Both the position numbers and the translations under genes were made by a program. 54,826 bases of DNA from Arenimonas sp. (lineage in GTDB: Bacteria; Pseudomonadota; Gammaproteobacteria; Xanthomonadales; Xanthomonadaceae): assembly GCF_022842045.1 (NCBI RefSeq), contig NZ_JALHQI010000012.1:1-54826 (forward strand). The letters are read 5' to 3'. Below, one piece after another: positions 42,363-52,727 of this stretch. The notes beneath the pieces were generated by a model, which saw only the letters and a list, made by a program, of their open reading frames with translations, had not been told where the DNA came from and searched no databases. Each line of letters opens with the position of its first letter. The first letter of the stretch is position 1.

Positions 42363-43273
42363 AAAGGATTCTTGATCCAAGCCCCCAGAAGGCGCTGGGT
42401 GATCTCATAAAGGAGCTAACGGGCGAGAAGCGTGTCCGCATTCAGGATTGGAGAAGACTCCAAACGAAGGTGGTCCTTTCATTCGCCCAGAGCCAGGCAT
42501 CCATGTCACTGCCTGATCTGGCGGCTGCCAGCATCTATGGCTCCAGGACGAAGTCCGGGCTGCATGAAAAATGGGCGGGAGGCCAAGCGACTGTATCCCC
42601 GGGATCAGCGAAGAGACTTGACCGTGTGGCGCCAGGCTCGCTCGAATGCTTTGAGCTGCCCCTGTTTCCTTTGCTAGCTCAGGAACCCATCAGTGAGCCT
42701 GAAATCCACGAGCGCCTCGAGCCGTATCGGCGTCAAGATTCTTCGATAAGGGCGTTTCTGCCTTGGAGGTTTCCTGACGAGGTCGAGAGGCTTAAGAGGC
42801 GCGACTACATCCCCGTGATGTCGGTGACCGACACGAGCAACCTATTCCTTTACGGAACACCGCACTCGTTCTCAGTTTTGCTTGGCCTCGCCAGGCTGGC
42901 CGAATCGAAGGGTGACCTAATGTTGCATGTTGCGGCATTCAGAGATATCTATCGAGCCCTTCCCTTCTTGCTTCGACGGCAAGGATTTAGAGAGCATCGC
43001 GACGAGCTGATTGAACAGCTGGATAGAGTTCGTAGCCGTGTGCCCTTGTCCGCTTCCTTGTTCGACGTCGACTGGGATGTTGTCTCACGCCAGGAGACAG
43101 ATACCACCATCGAGCTATGCCGTTGGAAGCGTCCGAGATGCCCAGCAACGGGCAGGTTCGTCGATCTTGAAGAACCCATCCTAGAGGCTGAGATTATCCC
43201 GGGGCAAGAAGTGAAACGGAGACGGGACGCCTCGGCAAAGCGACGCACTCAGCGCAGAAAAGCAAGCAGCTAA
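42359..43273 (+). CDS. fourth protein of the Tn7-like module, unknown family
   Basis: A 304-residue protein that I cannot assign. It overlaps the TniQ stop by 4 bases and so belongs to the transposition operon. The N-terminal 110 residues are basic (LIKELTGEKRVRIQDWRRLQ), and the last 25 are almost entirely charged (VKRRRDASAKRRTQRRKASS), suggesting DNA contact. There are no zinc-ribbon cysteines, ATPase or nuclease motifs. It occupies the place of TnsE or of a second target-selection protein in Tn7, but I see no real similarity to TnsE. Confidence 0.7.
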   Translation: MKRILDPSPQKALGDLIKELTGEKRVRIQDWRRLQTKVVLSFAQSQASMSLPDLAAASIYGSRTKSGLHEKWAGGQATVSPGSAKRLDRVAPGSLECFELPLFPLLAQEPISEPEIHERLEPYRRQDSSIRAFLPWRFPDEVERLKRRDYIPVMSVTDTSNLFLYGTPHSFSVLLGLARLAESKGDLMLHVAAFRDIYRALPFLLRRQGFREHRDELIEQLDRVRSRVPLSASLFDVDWDVVSRQETDTTIELCRWKRPRCPATGRFVDLEEPILEAEIIPGQEVKRRRDASAKRRTQRRKASS

Positions 43274-43442
43274 ATGAAACTGGCCAGCTCGGCGTTGCCG
43301 TCAGCCAAGACATCCGTTCCGCCTGACTAAAGTGGCGCTGCTGGTCTCGTAGTCCATTCCAATGATGGAACTTGCAGGTGGCTACGATGGAGCGTAACGA
43401 ATCGCGCGTTGCATCTTCAAAGCGCAGGCTCATGAGCTATAT

Positions 43443-46400
43443 CTATGCCACTGCCCTTCCTCTAATCAATTCAAGTACATCAACAAGCTGCGCCATCCGA
43501 CCCTGTGGGAAGATCGCGAGCGGACCTTGGGCGTTGACATCGGTAAACGGTGACTGGAATAGGCGCTCCGCCTCCATCACTCCGTTTCTCGTGAGCTCCT
43601 GAACGACCAACTCAACGAATTCGATCTGGCTAGGTGTGGCCTGTGATTCAGCAACAAACTGACTGAACGCCTCGACTACCGCCTCACGATCAAGCCCAAC
43701 GAGCGACCTTACGAAGAGTCCGATGCCTTTTGCCTGCGCCTTGGCCTCGCTGATCAACGCGGGAGTGCCGCCGGCAGCAACCAGCATCTTCTCAAGCTCA
43801 TTAATATCCTGCGTCGTCAGCGGCTGGTTGCGGCGTAGCCTCTGGAGCGAAATGTGCGTTTCGTTCACCCTCAGGAATGCTCGCGCTTTCTCCTTGAACT
43901 TGGCCATATCGAGGCCGGCGACTTGAGGCAGGTCTACGGCGACGGCCTCGCCAACTTCGTCCTCAAAATTCGAATAGACAACCACCTTCCGGCCCTTGGG
44001 GATGAGCTTGATCAGGGCCCTCAGGCGGCGCCGAACGAGCTCCAGCATGGGGACCGTCACGTATTCCCACCACTCTTCACTAGCCACCTCTTGGATGAGG
44101 GCGGCCTCGGCCTTGACGGCTGGGATCGCCATTTGACCCTCAAGCTCAGCGGCGATTCGGCGGATTCGCTCCATCAAGGGGCCAAAGTCTTTGCCAGCCT
44201 GAAGAATGGACAGCTGCGCTCGGAGGATCAGCAGGTCGAACCGCTTGGCCTCCTCATCCTGGTCGACGGCCGCGGATGGCAAGCCAGCCACCCTTCCGAA
44301 CAGCGCTTCGACCGAGTCAGGCCCCAGGTGGCTCCAAGCCTCCGGCGTGGAGAATGTCTCCACGTACCGGCGCTGCGGCCGGACGACGAAGTTATCGGGG
44401 TTCATCGCCGCAACATAAGCATGAAGCCCTTGGGCAATGTCTGCCCGGAGCTGGGCGTCGGTCAGGCTATCCCCGTAGACCGGCGACTGAGCTTGTTCTA
44501 CGGGGGTTCCTTTCCCGCGGAGGGCATCGAGCTCAAGAAGCATCTGGACCCGCGCCTTGAACAAGCGTGTTGAGAGTGCCTCGGTCGTCGCTACGTCTGA
44601 GAAGTTCGGGTTCTGGCTGAAGAACTCGAGGTTCCCGCAGAAGTCGAGGATGACGAAGTCCTTCTTGTGCTGCCCCGGACCGTACAGATCCTGGCACAGC
44701 CTGGTTCCTCGGCCCACCATCTGCCAGAACTTGGTCTTCGATCGGACGACCTTGAAAAAGACCAGATTGACGACCTCTGGCACGTCAATGCCGGTATCGA
44801 GCATGTCCACCGAGATTGCTAGATGTGGCGCCTTCTCCTTCTTGGAGAAGTCATCGATGAGGCTCTGCGCGTACTCAGTCTTGTAGGTGATGACGCGAGC
44901 AAAGTGCCCCTTGTACTCGGGATAGTTCGCGTTGAAACGCTCGGCGATGAAGTCTGCGTGGTCGTTGTTCTTGGCAAACACGATGGTCTTGCCGAGCCGA
45001 TCGCCACCCGCTACCCGGTGGCCCTTGGTCATTAGAACCTCGAGCACCTTGTCGACGGTGTCCACGTTGAACAGCCACTGATTCAGCTCGGCGGGGTCAA
45101 TCTCGTCCGGGATGGTCCCGTCGTCACTCCAATCAAGGGACTCCCATTGCTCCTTCTCCTCGTCGGAGAGATCGGCGTACCGGATACCCTCGCGCTGGAA
45201 CTTGGTCGGGACGGCGATGGGTATCGGCTTGACGAGGTGGCCATCGGCGATGGCCTGCTCAAGGGTGTACGCATCGGTCGGGACCCCTGTCTCCAGGTCG
45301 AAAAGCCCATAGGTGTTCTTGTCGATCTCATCCTTTGGGGTTGCTGTCAGCCCGACCAACATGCTGTCGAAATACTCGAAGATTGCCCGGTACTTCTGGT
45401 AGATCGAACGGTGGGCTTCGTCAATAACGATCAGGTCGAAGTGTCCCACGCCGAAGCGGCGCTGCCCATCGGGAGCCTCGTCTATCAGGCCCATCATCGT
45501 CGGGTAGGTCGAAACGAAAACTCGCCCGTCCGTATTCTTCTCGGTTACCAAGTTGACCGGTGCGGCATCCGGAAGATGGGTCTTGAAGGCGTTTACCGCC
45601 TGATTGACTAAGGCGACCCGGTCGGCCAAGAAGAGTACTCGCTTGGCCCAGTTCGCCCGCATAAGTACGTCTATCAGCGCTATTACTGTTCGGGTCTTTC
45701 CCGAGCCGGTAGCCATCACGAGAAGTGACTTCCGCTGGTGGTCGACCTCAAAGGTCTCGCCCACGCGCCGCACTGCGCGAATCTGGTAGTAGCGCTCAAT
45801 GATCGATGCATTGATCGGGACGTCCGCAACTCGCTTGCGCGACGTGCGGCGCTGGATTAGCAGTTCAAGCTCATCCTTCTTGTAGAAACCCTGAACTCTT
45901 CGCGGTGGCGCATCGACGTCGTCCCACATCCAATGCTCATAACCATTGGAGTAAAAGATCACCGGGCGCTGCCCGTAAGCCTTCTCAAGGCAGTCGGCAT
46001 AGAGCTTGGCCTGCTGCTGGCCGACCTTGGGGCTGCGCGTTGTCCGCTTAGCCTCGACCAGCATCAGAGGCTTGCCGTCATCGCCCCACAGCACATAGTC
46101 GACGAAGCCCTTGGCCTCGTTATTGGGCATGCCGGCCACTTCGATTTCGAAGTTCTTGGCCGGATCAAGCGACCATCCTGCTTCCCGAAGCAGGAGGTCG
46201 ATATACGCCTTGCGGGTTTCGGCCTCCGAATAGTCGTGGGTATCGGGTTCAGCGGCGTTGGCCTTCTTCGCCGCCGCCACCTCCTCTCGCAACTCCTCCA
46301 GTTCGGCGTTGAGCTTCTCGTGGGAGGTCTTGAGGCCTTCGAGCGCCTCATCCCTTTCGGCCAGCGCCGCTGAGAGCTTCTCGATCTCGGCCTGCGAAAG

Positions 46401-46844
46401 CGCGGGCGTCCCGGAGATCTTTGGCAACAGATCGGGGGAGAAGGAAAGGCTCGGCGCAGGACGGACCTGGCGGCCGTACCGGCGGGCCATCCAGAAGCAG
46501 AAGTGGAACAGCTCGCGTGACGCTGTTAGGGCGTCACTTTCGGCAACACGCTTGTGGCTGTGGACGGCCAGATTCCCAAGGTCCTTGATCAGCCTGGCTT
46601 TCGCGAACAGGGCCTCTCCAACCTGCTTGCGAAAGGTTGGCTCGTAGATGAGCGCGCTCAGCGTATCCTGATAGGGAGGTTGAAAGGCCTTGTCATGCGC
46701 GTACAGCCACGCTACGGCAATCTCGAGCCCGCGGCGGGCATAGAAGCACGAGGCCCTCGGATCGGCATGGGCGGCCTGCTCGCATCGAACGGCCGCCTCG
46801 TGAACGAGCGCCCATTCCGCCTGCAGGAAACTGAAGTTGCTCAT
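43443..46844 (-). CDS. hsdR: type I restriction enzyme, HsdR subunit
   Basis: An 1133-residue protein. The N-terminal region resembles DUF4145 (ARRGLEIAVAWLYAHDKAF), then come a coiled coil and a nuclease domain with KGFVDYVLWGDD and LMLVEAKRTTR (D...ExK). The SF2 translocase follows: MATGSGKTRT, VIDEAHRSIYQKY (DEAH), LVGLTATPK, VDMLDTGIDVPEVV and WQMVGRGTRL. The ATG at 46844 is chosen because AAGGGAAGGG precedes it and the protein then begins sensibly; the frame is open further upstream. It is the last gene of the leftward operon, 169 bases before DUF262. Confidence 0.92.
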   Translation of the reverse strand: MSNFSFLQAEWALVHEAAVRCEQAAHADPRASCFYARRGLEIAVAWLYAHDKAFQPPYQDTLSALIYEPTFRKQVGEALFAKARLIKDLGNLAVHSHKRVAESDALTASRELFHFCFWMARRYGRQVRPAPSLSFSPDLLPKISGTPALSQAEIEKLSAALAERDEALEGLKTSHEKLNAELEELREEVAAAKKANAAEPDTHDYSEAETRKAYIDLLLREAGWSLDPAKNFEIEVAGMPNNEAKGFVDYVLWGDDGKPLMLVEAKRTTRSPKVGQQQAKLYADCLEKAYGQRPVIFYSNGYEHWMWDDVDAPPRRVQGFYKKDELELLIQRRTSRKRVADVPINASIIERYYQIRAVRRVGETFEVDHQRKSLLVMATGSGKTRTVIALIDVLMRANWAKRVLFLADRVALVNQAVNAFKTHLPDAAPVNLVTEKNTDGRVFVSTYPTMMGLIDEAPDGQRRFGVGHFDLIVIDEAHRSIYQKYRAIFEYFDSMLVGLTATPKDEIDKNTYGLFDLETGVPTDAYTLEQAIADGHLVKPIPIAVPTKFQREGIRYADLSDEEKEQWESLDWSDDGTIPDEIDPAELNQWLFNVDTVDKVLEVLMTKGHRVAGGDRLGKTIVFAKNNDHADFIAERFNANYPEYKGHFARVITYKTEYAQSLIDDFSKKEKAPHLAISVDMLDTGIDVPEVVNLVFFKVVRSKTKFWQMVGRGTRLCQDLYGPGQHKKDFVILDFCGNLEFFSQNPNFSDVATTEALSTRLFKARVQMLLELDALRGKGTPVEQAQSPVYGDSLTDAQLRADIAQGLHAYVAAMNPDNFVVRPQRRYVETFSTPEAWSHLGPDSVEALFGRVAGLPSAAVDQDEEAKRFDLLILRAQLSILQAGKDFGPLMERIRRIAAELEGQMAIPAVKAEAALIQEVASEEWWEYVTVPMLELVRRRLRALIKLIPKGRKVVVYSNFEDEVGEAVAVDLPQVAGLDMAKFKEKARAFLRVNETHISLQRLRRNQPLTTQDINELEKMLVAAGGTPALISEAKAQAKGIGLFVRSLVGLDREAVVEAFSQFVAESQATPSQIEFVELVVQELTRNGVMEAERLFQSPFTDVNAQGPLAIFPQGRMAQLVDVLELIRGRAVA

Positions 46845-47013
46845 GCGTACCCTTCCCTTGGGATCTCGCCACCAGGTTCTACGATGAAGCTTCGCCCGAC
46901 ACAGCCATTCTTGTACCAGCAAGAGGATGCCACGCCTTGGGGGAATGGCGACCCCATAGCTCTGTCCTTCCCTCTGCACATCGGCTGGTTGCTATCGCCC
47001 GATCCAAGTTGAC

Positions 47014-48750
47014 CTACGCCCCTGCCTTTTCCTGGATGAAGGCGTTCATCCGGGCGGCTAAACCCTCCCGCCTAGCAGCGAGGAAATGCCGGTAAGCGCT
47101 TGTATTCCAGAGTGCCCGATCCGTCGGCACACACTGGCTCTCCAGCGCGGCGGAGCCCTGCTTGGCGACCACGCCCTCCAAGTAGTCCGTCGCTTCCTTG
47201 TTACTGATGCGCCGGTTCGTCTGCCCAGTGATGAAGGCCATGTTGGCGATCTCGTTGATCTCGCCGGGTTCATAGCCCTGCTGCTTGAGCAGAGATTTCG
47301 GGATGACGTGGTGCCACTGAATGAAGTGCAGCTTGCCTTGATGGGTCAGGGATAGCCCCAGACCGCTATACCAGTCTTTGGCGCCGGCCGCCTTGAGGGC
47401 TAGGTACGCCAGCGAGAAAAGCGGGCTGTTCACGCCGCGGCCCGCAATATCGCCCGGTTCGATATGGAGACGCCCGAACTGGCGCTTGACCGGCTCCATC
47501 AGGCCGCTAATGCCTTCACCACGGAAGAGAATGGCCAGGTCCTCATTCAGCAGGGTCTCGGTTGAACCTCGCGAGTAACGTCCGCGGGCGTTCGCGACCA
47601 ACAGCCAATGCAGTAGGGCGCGCTGCTCCTCAGCTGTAAGCTTGTTGTCCTTGATCCGGCTGACGGCCGCCAGCACATGAATAAACATGGGCGACGACAG
47701 CAGCGACTCATCCTCGATACCGGCATTGCTGCGCAGGACGTTAATGGCAAAGCGCAGGCCTTCCTGTGCCTGAGCCCATCCTGCCTTCAACTTCTCGACA
47801 GGCGTGCTGGCAACCGAGCGGAACAGGCACTGCTGGGTTGCAAACACCATTATGGCGCGCACCAACTGACCCAGATCAATCGTGAACCAGCTCTTCTCGC
47901 ACTCCTCCTGAAACGCTTCCAGCTCTTTGAGCAGGTTCTGCCAGCGGGACGACATCTGGGCCAGCGCCAAGTCCGACGACTTGAGCTTGGCGCCCAGGGA
48001 GTTCACGCGGACAAAGATCTCGGTGACTTCCTCGTAGCTCATGTTGCGCTCGAGGACATGCACAACGTAGGTGTATTTCTTTATGTCCCGAAGTCGCTGT
48101 AGTCTTTCGGAGTACCGCTTGTAGCGAGGGTCCTTTAGTGATTCGATACCTGCTTTCTCAAGTAGCGCACCGTTGTCATCAGTCCTGAATACCTCAGTGA
48201 CCGACACCCAGTTCGGCAAGGATGCAAGATTCTTGCTCGCGACGACGAAGGTGCGACGGCCCAGCTTCTCTTGAAGCCCCTGCTCGCTTTCGTCGATGTC
48301 GTCGGCACCGTCCGCCTCATCAACCTGCTCATCGTCCGCCGCCATCGGCGAATCTTCGTCGCTGGTAACCTCCGTGTCGTAACTCGGAGGTCCGTCTGGA
48401 TGATCCAGATTGAACAGGATGTCTATGGGCTTCTTCCGGCCCCGAACCTGCACCAATCCGCCCCCCAGCACTGCCGTCAGCGAGGTCAGCCGCTGTTGTC
48501 CGTCCAGTAAAAGCTTGCGGCCAGCGAAGGCGGTGGTCTCCTGGGCGATCGCGAAGTCCCGCGTCGGCACAGGCTCATCCGTCTCCCACATCAGGATGGA
48601 GCCGCTGGGGTAGCCACGATATAGCGAGTCCAGAAGGTCGCGTACACGAGTAGCGCGCCAGACGTAGTGGCGCTGGATCTCCGGTAGACGAAGCTCCCCG
48701 CGCTTGTACATGTCGACCAGGGTGCCGATAGGGATGTTTTGTTGCTGCAT
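47014..48750 (-). CDS. DUF262/GmrSD-like protein within the restriction operon
   Basis: A 578-residue protein. The N-terminal domain is DUF262: LRLPEIQRHYVWRATRVRDL, YPSGSILMWET and LLLDGQQRLTSL, a ParB-like nucleotide-binding motif. An acidic linker follows. The C-terminus has an HNH-type motif, QWHHVIPKSLLKQQG, with ITGQTNRRISNK. Such proteins are type IV-like, nucleotide-dependent nucleases and often ride in type I operons. It starts at the base after the hsdS stop codon, so it is coupled to hsdS. Confidence 0.85.
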   Translation of the reverse strand: MQQQNIPIGTLVDMYKRGELRLPEIQRHYVWRATRVRDLLDSLYRGYPSGSILMWETDEPVPTRDFAIAQETTAFAGRKLLLDGQQRLTSLTAVLGGGLVQVRGRKKPIDILFNLDHPDGPPSYDTEVTSDEDSPMAADDEQVDEADGADDIDESEQGLQEKLGRRTFVVASKNLASLPNWVSVTEVFRTDDNGALLEKAGIESLKDPRYKRYSERLQRLRDIKKYTYVVHVLERNMSYEEVTEIFVRVNSLGAKLKSSDLALAQMSSRWQNLLKELEAFQEECEKSWFTIDLGQLVRAIMVFATQQCLFRSVASTPVEKLKAGWAQAQEGLRFAINVLRSNAGIEDESLLSSPMFIHVLAAVSRIKDNKLTAEEQRALLHWLLVANARGRYSRGSTETLLNEDLAILFRGEGISGLMEPVKRQFGRLHIEPGDIAGRGVNSPLFSLAYLALKAAGAKDWYSGLGLSLTHQGKLHFIQWHHVIPKSLLKQQGYEPGEINEIANMAFITGQTNRRISNKEATDYLEGVVAKQGSAALESQCVPTDRALWNTSAYRHFLAARREGLAARMNAFIQEKAGA

Positions 48751-49323
48751 TCAAAGCTCTCCCCGAAAGGCGCGGTGTTGGAGCGATGAATACAGATTGC
48801 TCAGCTCCGTAAGCATTACTCGATGGGCGGATTTCAGTGCATCAACCTTGTCCAGGATGCGGGCAATGCGCTGTTGTTCGGCGATGGGCGGCAGTGGAAT
48901 AGGAATCTTTGCAACTTGTGCTGGTCTTGCGCGCACCAGCGAACCACCTACTCCGGAAACGGTCTGCATAAACTGAGCGTGGAAGTCATCACACAGAAGC
49001 GCATGCCTAAGGTACTCAGGCACTACTCGAGGGCTGCGAAACACAATCCACTCACCCGAAGCAATCTGCCTGTATTCCTGTTGTTCCCGAACAATCCATG
49101 AGCGTCGGATGTGCGGAACTATCTTTGACAGAAGGACATCGCGCGGTCTAACGATCTGTTTTGTTGAGCCAATTGCACTGCCGGCAAGTACCTCAGGCCG
49201 GTAATTGTCGAACGCCGGAATGCTGTAGAGCTCGAAAATTTCGGTTGGGGATTTCGACGGGTTGACGCTGCCCTGTCGGACAGCCATCAAATCTTTAAGA
49301 GGAACCATTGGGGATCTGCTCAC
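48751..49323 (-). CDS. hsdS: type I restriction specificity subunit, half-size HsdS
   Basis: A 190-residue protein with a single target recognition domain (residues about 8-130, TEIFELYSIPAF, RPRDVLLSKIVPHIRRSW, VVPEYLRHALL) and one conserved helix (IPIPLPPIAEQQRIARILDKVDALK). Full HsdS subunits have two of each and are about twice as long. Half subunits can dimerise and then recognise a palindromic split site. It overlaps the hsdM stop by 4 bases and is followed directly by the DUF262 gene. No second half is visible nearby. Confidence 0.85.
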   Translation of the reverse strand: MSRSPMVPLKDLMAVRQGSVNPSKSPTEIFELYSIPAFDNYRPEVLAGSAIGSTKQIVRPRDVLLSKIVPHIRRSWIVREQQEYRQIASGEWIVFRSPRVVPEYLRHALLCDDFHAQFMQTVSGVGGSLVRARPAQVAKIPIPLPPIAEQQRIARILDKVDALKSAHRVMLTELSNLYSSLQHRAFRGEL

Positions 49324-50858
49324 TTCAGCATCTCCTCCAGCTCTGCCATCCCAGTCTGAATATTGGCTTCGATCGCTCTCAGCTTGGCCAGAATGTCGAG
49401 CGGCGCATCGTGCGTCACAGACTCATTCACCAACTTTTTGTAGCGATTGAGGCTGAGTTCGTAGTCCTGCGCTTCAATCTCAGCCTTCGGCACGCAGAAA
49501 CTCTGCGCGGTGCGCGGCCGTTCACGTTCGCTGCCTTCACGTTTCTCCCAACGCCCAAGTGCGTCGGGCAGGTTGTTCTTGGCGTGCTCGGCCTCGGTCA
49601 GCGCTACGGCCAGCGAAGGGCCAAGCTTGGACTCTTCCAATAGCGGCTGGCGCTTGTCGTCGAGGCTCCAGCCGTCCGCGCTCATGTCGTAGAACCAGAC
49701 ATGGTCGGTGCCACCAGAGTTCGTCTTGGTAAAAAGAAGGATGGCGGTAGACACGCCCGCGTAAGGCTTGAAGACGCCCGATGGCAGCGAGATCACCCCG
49801 TCGAGCCTCTGCTCCTCCACCAGCATCCTGCGCAGTGCCTTGTGTGCCTTCGACGAACCGGACAGCACGCCGTCAGGTACGACTACCGCCGCTCGACCGC
49901 CGGGCCTAAGAAGACGAAGGAACAGTGCGAGAAAAAGCAGCTCGGTCTTCTTCGTCTTGACGATCGAGAGAAGGTCTTTCGCCGTATTCTCGTAGTCGAG
50001 GCTGCCCGCGAACGGCGGATTGGCGAGGATCAGGCTGTAGGCCTCCTCGTCGCCTGCGTGGTCCTGGGCAAGGGAGTCCTTGTAGCGAATGTCGGGGTTA
50101 TCCACCCCGTGCAGCGCCATGTTCATGCTGCCAATTCGCAGCATCGTATTGTCGAAGTCGTATCCGTGAAACATGGCGCGGTGGAAGTGCTCGCGCGCGG
50201 CAGGATCGTTGAATAGTGCTGGGTGGTACTTGCGGAGGTACTCTCCCGCGGCGACAAGAAAACCACAGGTGCCGCTGGCCGGGTCGCAGATAGTGTCCGT
50301 AGGCGTCGGCTGCGTTAGCGCTACCATCAGCTTGATGATGTGCCTTGGAGTACGGAACTGGCCGTTCTGGCCCGCCGCGGCGATTTTGCCCAACATATAC
50401 TCGTATAGGTCGCCCTTCGTATCCCGATCGTCCATCGGGACCTTGTCGAGCATGTCCACTACTTTAGCGAGCAGTCCTGCGTTAGGGATGGTGTAGCGGG
50501 CGCCTTCCATATGTCGCGAGTACGTGGAGCCGTCGCCGCCCATGGTGCGCATGAACGGGAAGACGTGTTCACCGACCACCATGTGCATGTCGGCCGGAGC
50601 GAAGTTCTTGAACCGGGACCAGCGCAAGTCCTCATAGGGACGGCCCTTAGGGTCTCTTCCCTCCGGGAAGACACGGCTGGCCATGGGCTTGCCCAGGACC
50701 ATCGCCTTCGACTCTTCGAGGGTGTGTGCGTCGTCCAGGCGACGGATGAAGAGCAGGTAGGTGATCTGCTCGAGCACTTCCATAGGATTGGAGATGCCCC
50801 CTGACCAGAAGGCATTCCAGATGGCGTCGGCCTGATTGCGGATTTCACCAGTCAGCAT
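49320..50858 (-). CDS. hsdM: type I DNA methyltransferase, HsdM subunit
   Basis: A 512-residue N6-adenine methyltransferase. The N-terminal HsdM helical domain (IWNAFWSGGISNPMEVLEQI) is followed by GQFRTPRHIIKLMVAL, the AdoMet motif DPASGTCGFLVAAGEYL and the catalytic NPPF motif in LILANPPFAGSLDY. The ATG at 50858 is preceded by AGGAGGGA and gives the usual HsdM start (MLTGEIRNQADAIWNAF). It methylates the recognition site to protect the host. It is the first gene of the leftward restriction operon. Confidence 0.95.
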   Translation of the reverse strand: MLTGEIRNQADAIWNAFWSGGISNPMEVLEQITYLLFIRRLDDAHTLEESKAMVLGKPMASRVFPEGRDPKGRPYEDLRWSRFKNFAPADMHMVVGEHVFPFMRTMGGDGSTYSRHMEGARYTIPNAGLLAKVVDMLDKVPMDDRDTKGDLYEYMLGKIAAAGQNGQFRTPRHIIKLMVALTQPTPTDTICDPASGTCGFLVAAGEYLRKYHPALFNDPAAREHFHRAMFHGYDFDNTMLRIGSMNMALHGVDNPDIRYKDSLAQDHAGDEEAYSLILANPPFAGSLDYENTAKDLLSIVKTKKTELLFLALFLRLLRPGGRAAVVVPDGVLSGSSKAHKALRRMLVEEQRLDGVISLPSGVFKPYAGVSTAILLFTKTNSGGTDHVWFYDMSADGWSLDDKRQPLLEESKLGPSLAVALTEAEHAKNNLPDALGRWEKREGSERERPRTAQSFCVPKAEIEAQDYELSLNRYKKLVNESVTHDAPLDILAKLRAIEANIQTGMAELEEMLK

Positions 50859-51183
50859 GGAGTCCCTCCTGGCTGGCGAGGGTGTCGATAAGAATCGGGG
50901 CGTCTTTGGTTGGCATCTCAGTCTCTGGACTATCGCGACGACACCAGGGACAACCCCCAGGCCGTCCTTGGCGAGGTGGACAGCATACGACGATGGCCCT
51001 GAGCGGCTTCGTCGCCCCGCTGGAGCACACATTTTGGTTTGGACGAGTAATGCTCAATGGTCATTCGATGCGGCAGGCGTAGGATCCGCGAATCTGAATT
51101 GCCAGATGCTATGGCTTTCCGGGGGGAGGACAAAACCTATCTTGCTGAAAAATAAGCATTAAAAGAGAAGTTCAGCTCGGCGA

Positions 51184-51207
51184 AAAACCTATTGTTGTTT
51201 TCGGACG
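51184..51207 (-). repeat. right terminal inverted repeat of the 29-kb island
   Basis: Read on the minus strand, the sequence begins CGTCCGAA and ends AATAGGTTTT, matching the left repeat at 22196-22219 in 21 of 24 positions. It lies 20 bases before the NtrC box of ntrC. The base following it on the plus strand starts AGGC, a 4-mer also found just outside the left repeat. Confidence 0.8.
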
Positions 51208-51226
51208 AGGCGGCCTGACTCGCCAC

Positions 51227-51245
51227 TTGCACCCTCATGGTGCAA
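51227..51245 (+). promoter_or_regulatory. perfect NtrC box immediately upstream of ntrC
   Basis: TTGCACCCTCATGGTGCAA contains TGCACC-N5-GGTGCA, a full match to the NtrC consensus, with symmetric flanking T/A. It ends 10 bases before the ntrC start codon, so bound NtrC would block initiation or early elongation: a likely autorepression site. The promoter that originally lay upstream has been separated by the island insertion. Confidence 0.8.
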
Positions 51246-51255
51246 ACTGCGGCGC

Positions 51256-52671
<1,416 letters not shown>

Positions 52672-52727
52672 CGCCGCGTGCCGCTGGCCTGCGACCATCC
52701 GCCCACCAATCCCGAAGGAGACGCCGC

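Larger units (their letters stand above)
22196..51207. mobile_element. 29-kb genomic island bounded by inverted repeats, carrying Tn7-like genes and defence cargo
   Basis: The unit is defined by the two inverted repeats and by the change from a GC-rich backbone to more AT-rich genes. It carries a Tn7-like transposition module (37.4-43.3 kb), a Bil-type ubiquitin-like defence operon, an NAD salvage operon and a type I restriction operon. It sits between ntrB and ntrC. Tn7-like genes usually lie at one end of their element; here they are 15 kb from the left and 8 kb from the right repeat, so the island may be composite or nested. Confidence 0.65.
50859..51255. other. region between hsdM and ntrC: island right end
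   Basis: No convincing gene is visible in these 397 bases. The left part should hold the hsdM promoter, though no strong match stands out. A GATAGGTTTTG copy on the minus strand (51131-51141) resembles the inner half of the terminal repeat and lies about 45 bases inside it, like a second transposase site. The right repeat ends at 51207, and backbone sequence with the NtrC box begins at once. Confidence 0.55.

Noticed and set aside
37341-43442. A CRISPR array or Cascade genes linked to the Tn7-like module
   Set aside because: I saw no regularly spaced repeats and no Cas genes; TniQ is of the longer, self-targeting type.
22189-51211. AGGC just outside both inverted repeats as a target-site duplication
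   Set aside because: The copies are four bases only and are offset by three bases relative to the repeats, so they are too weak to call.
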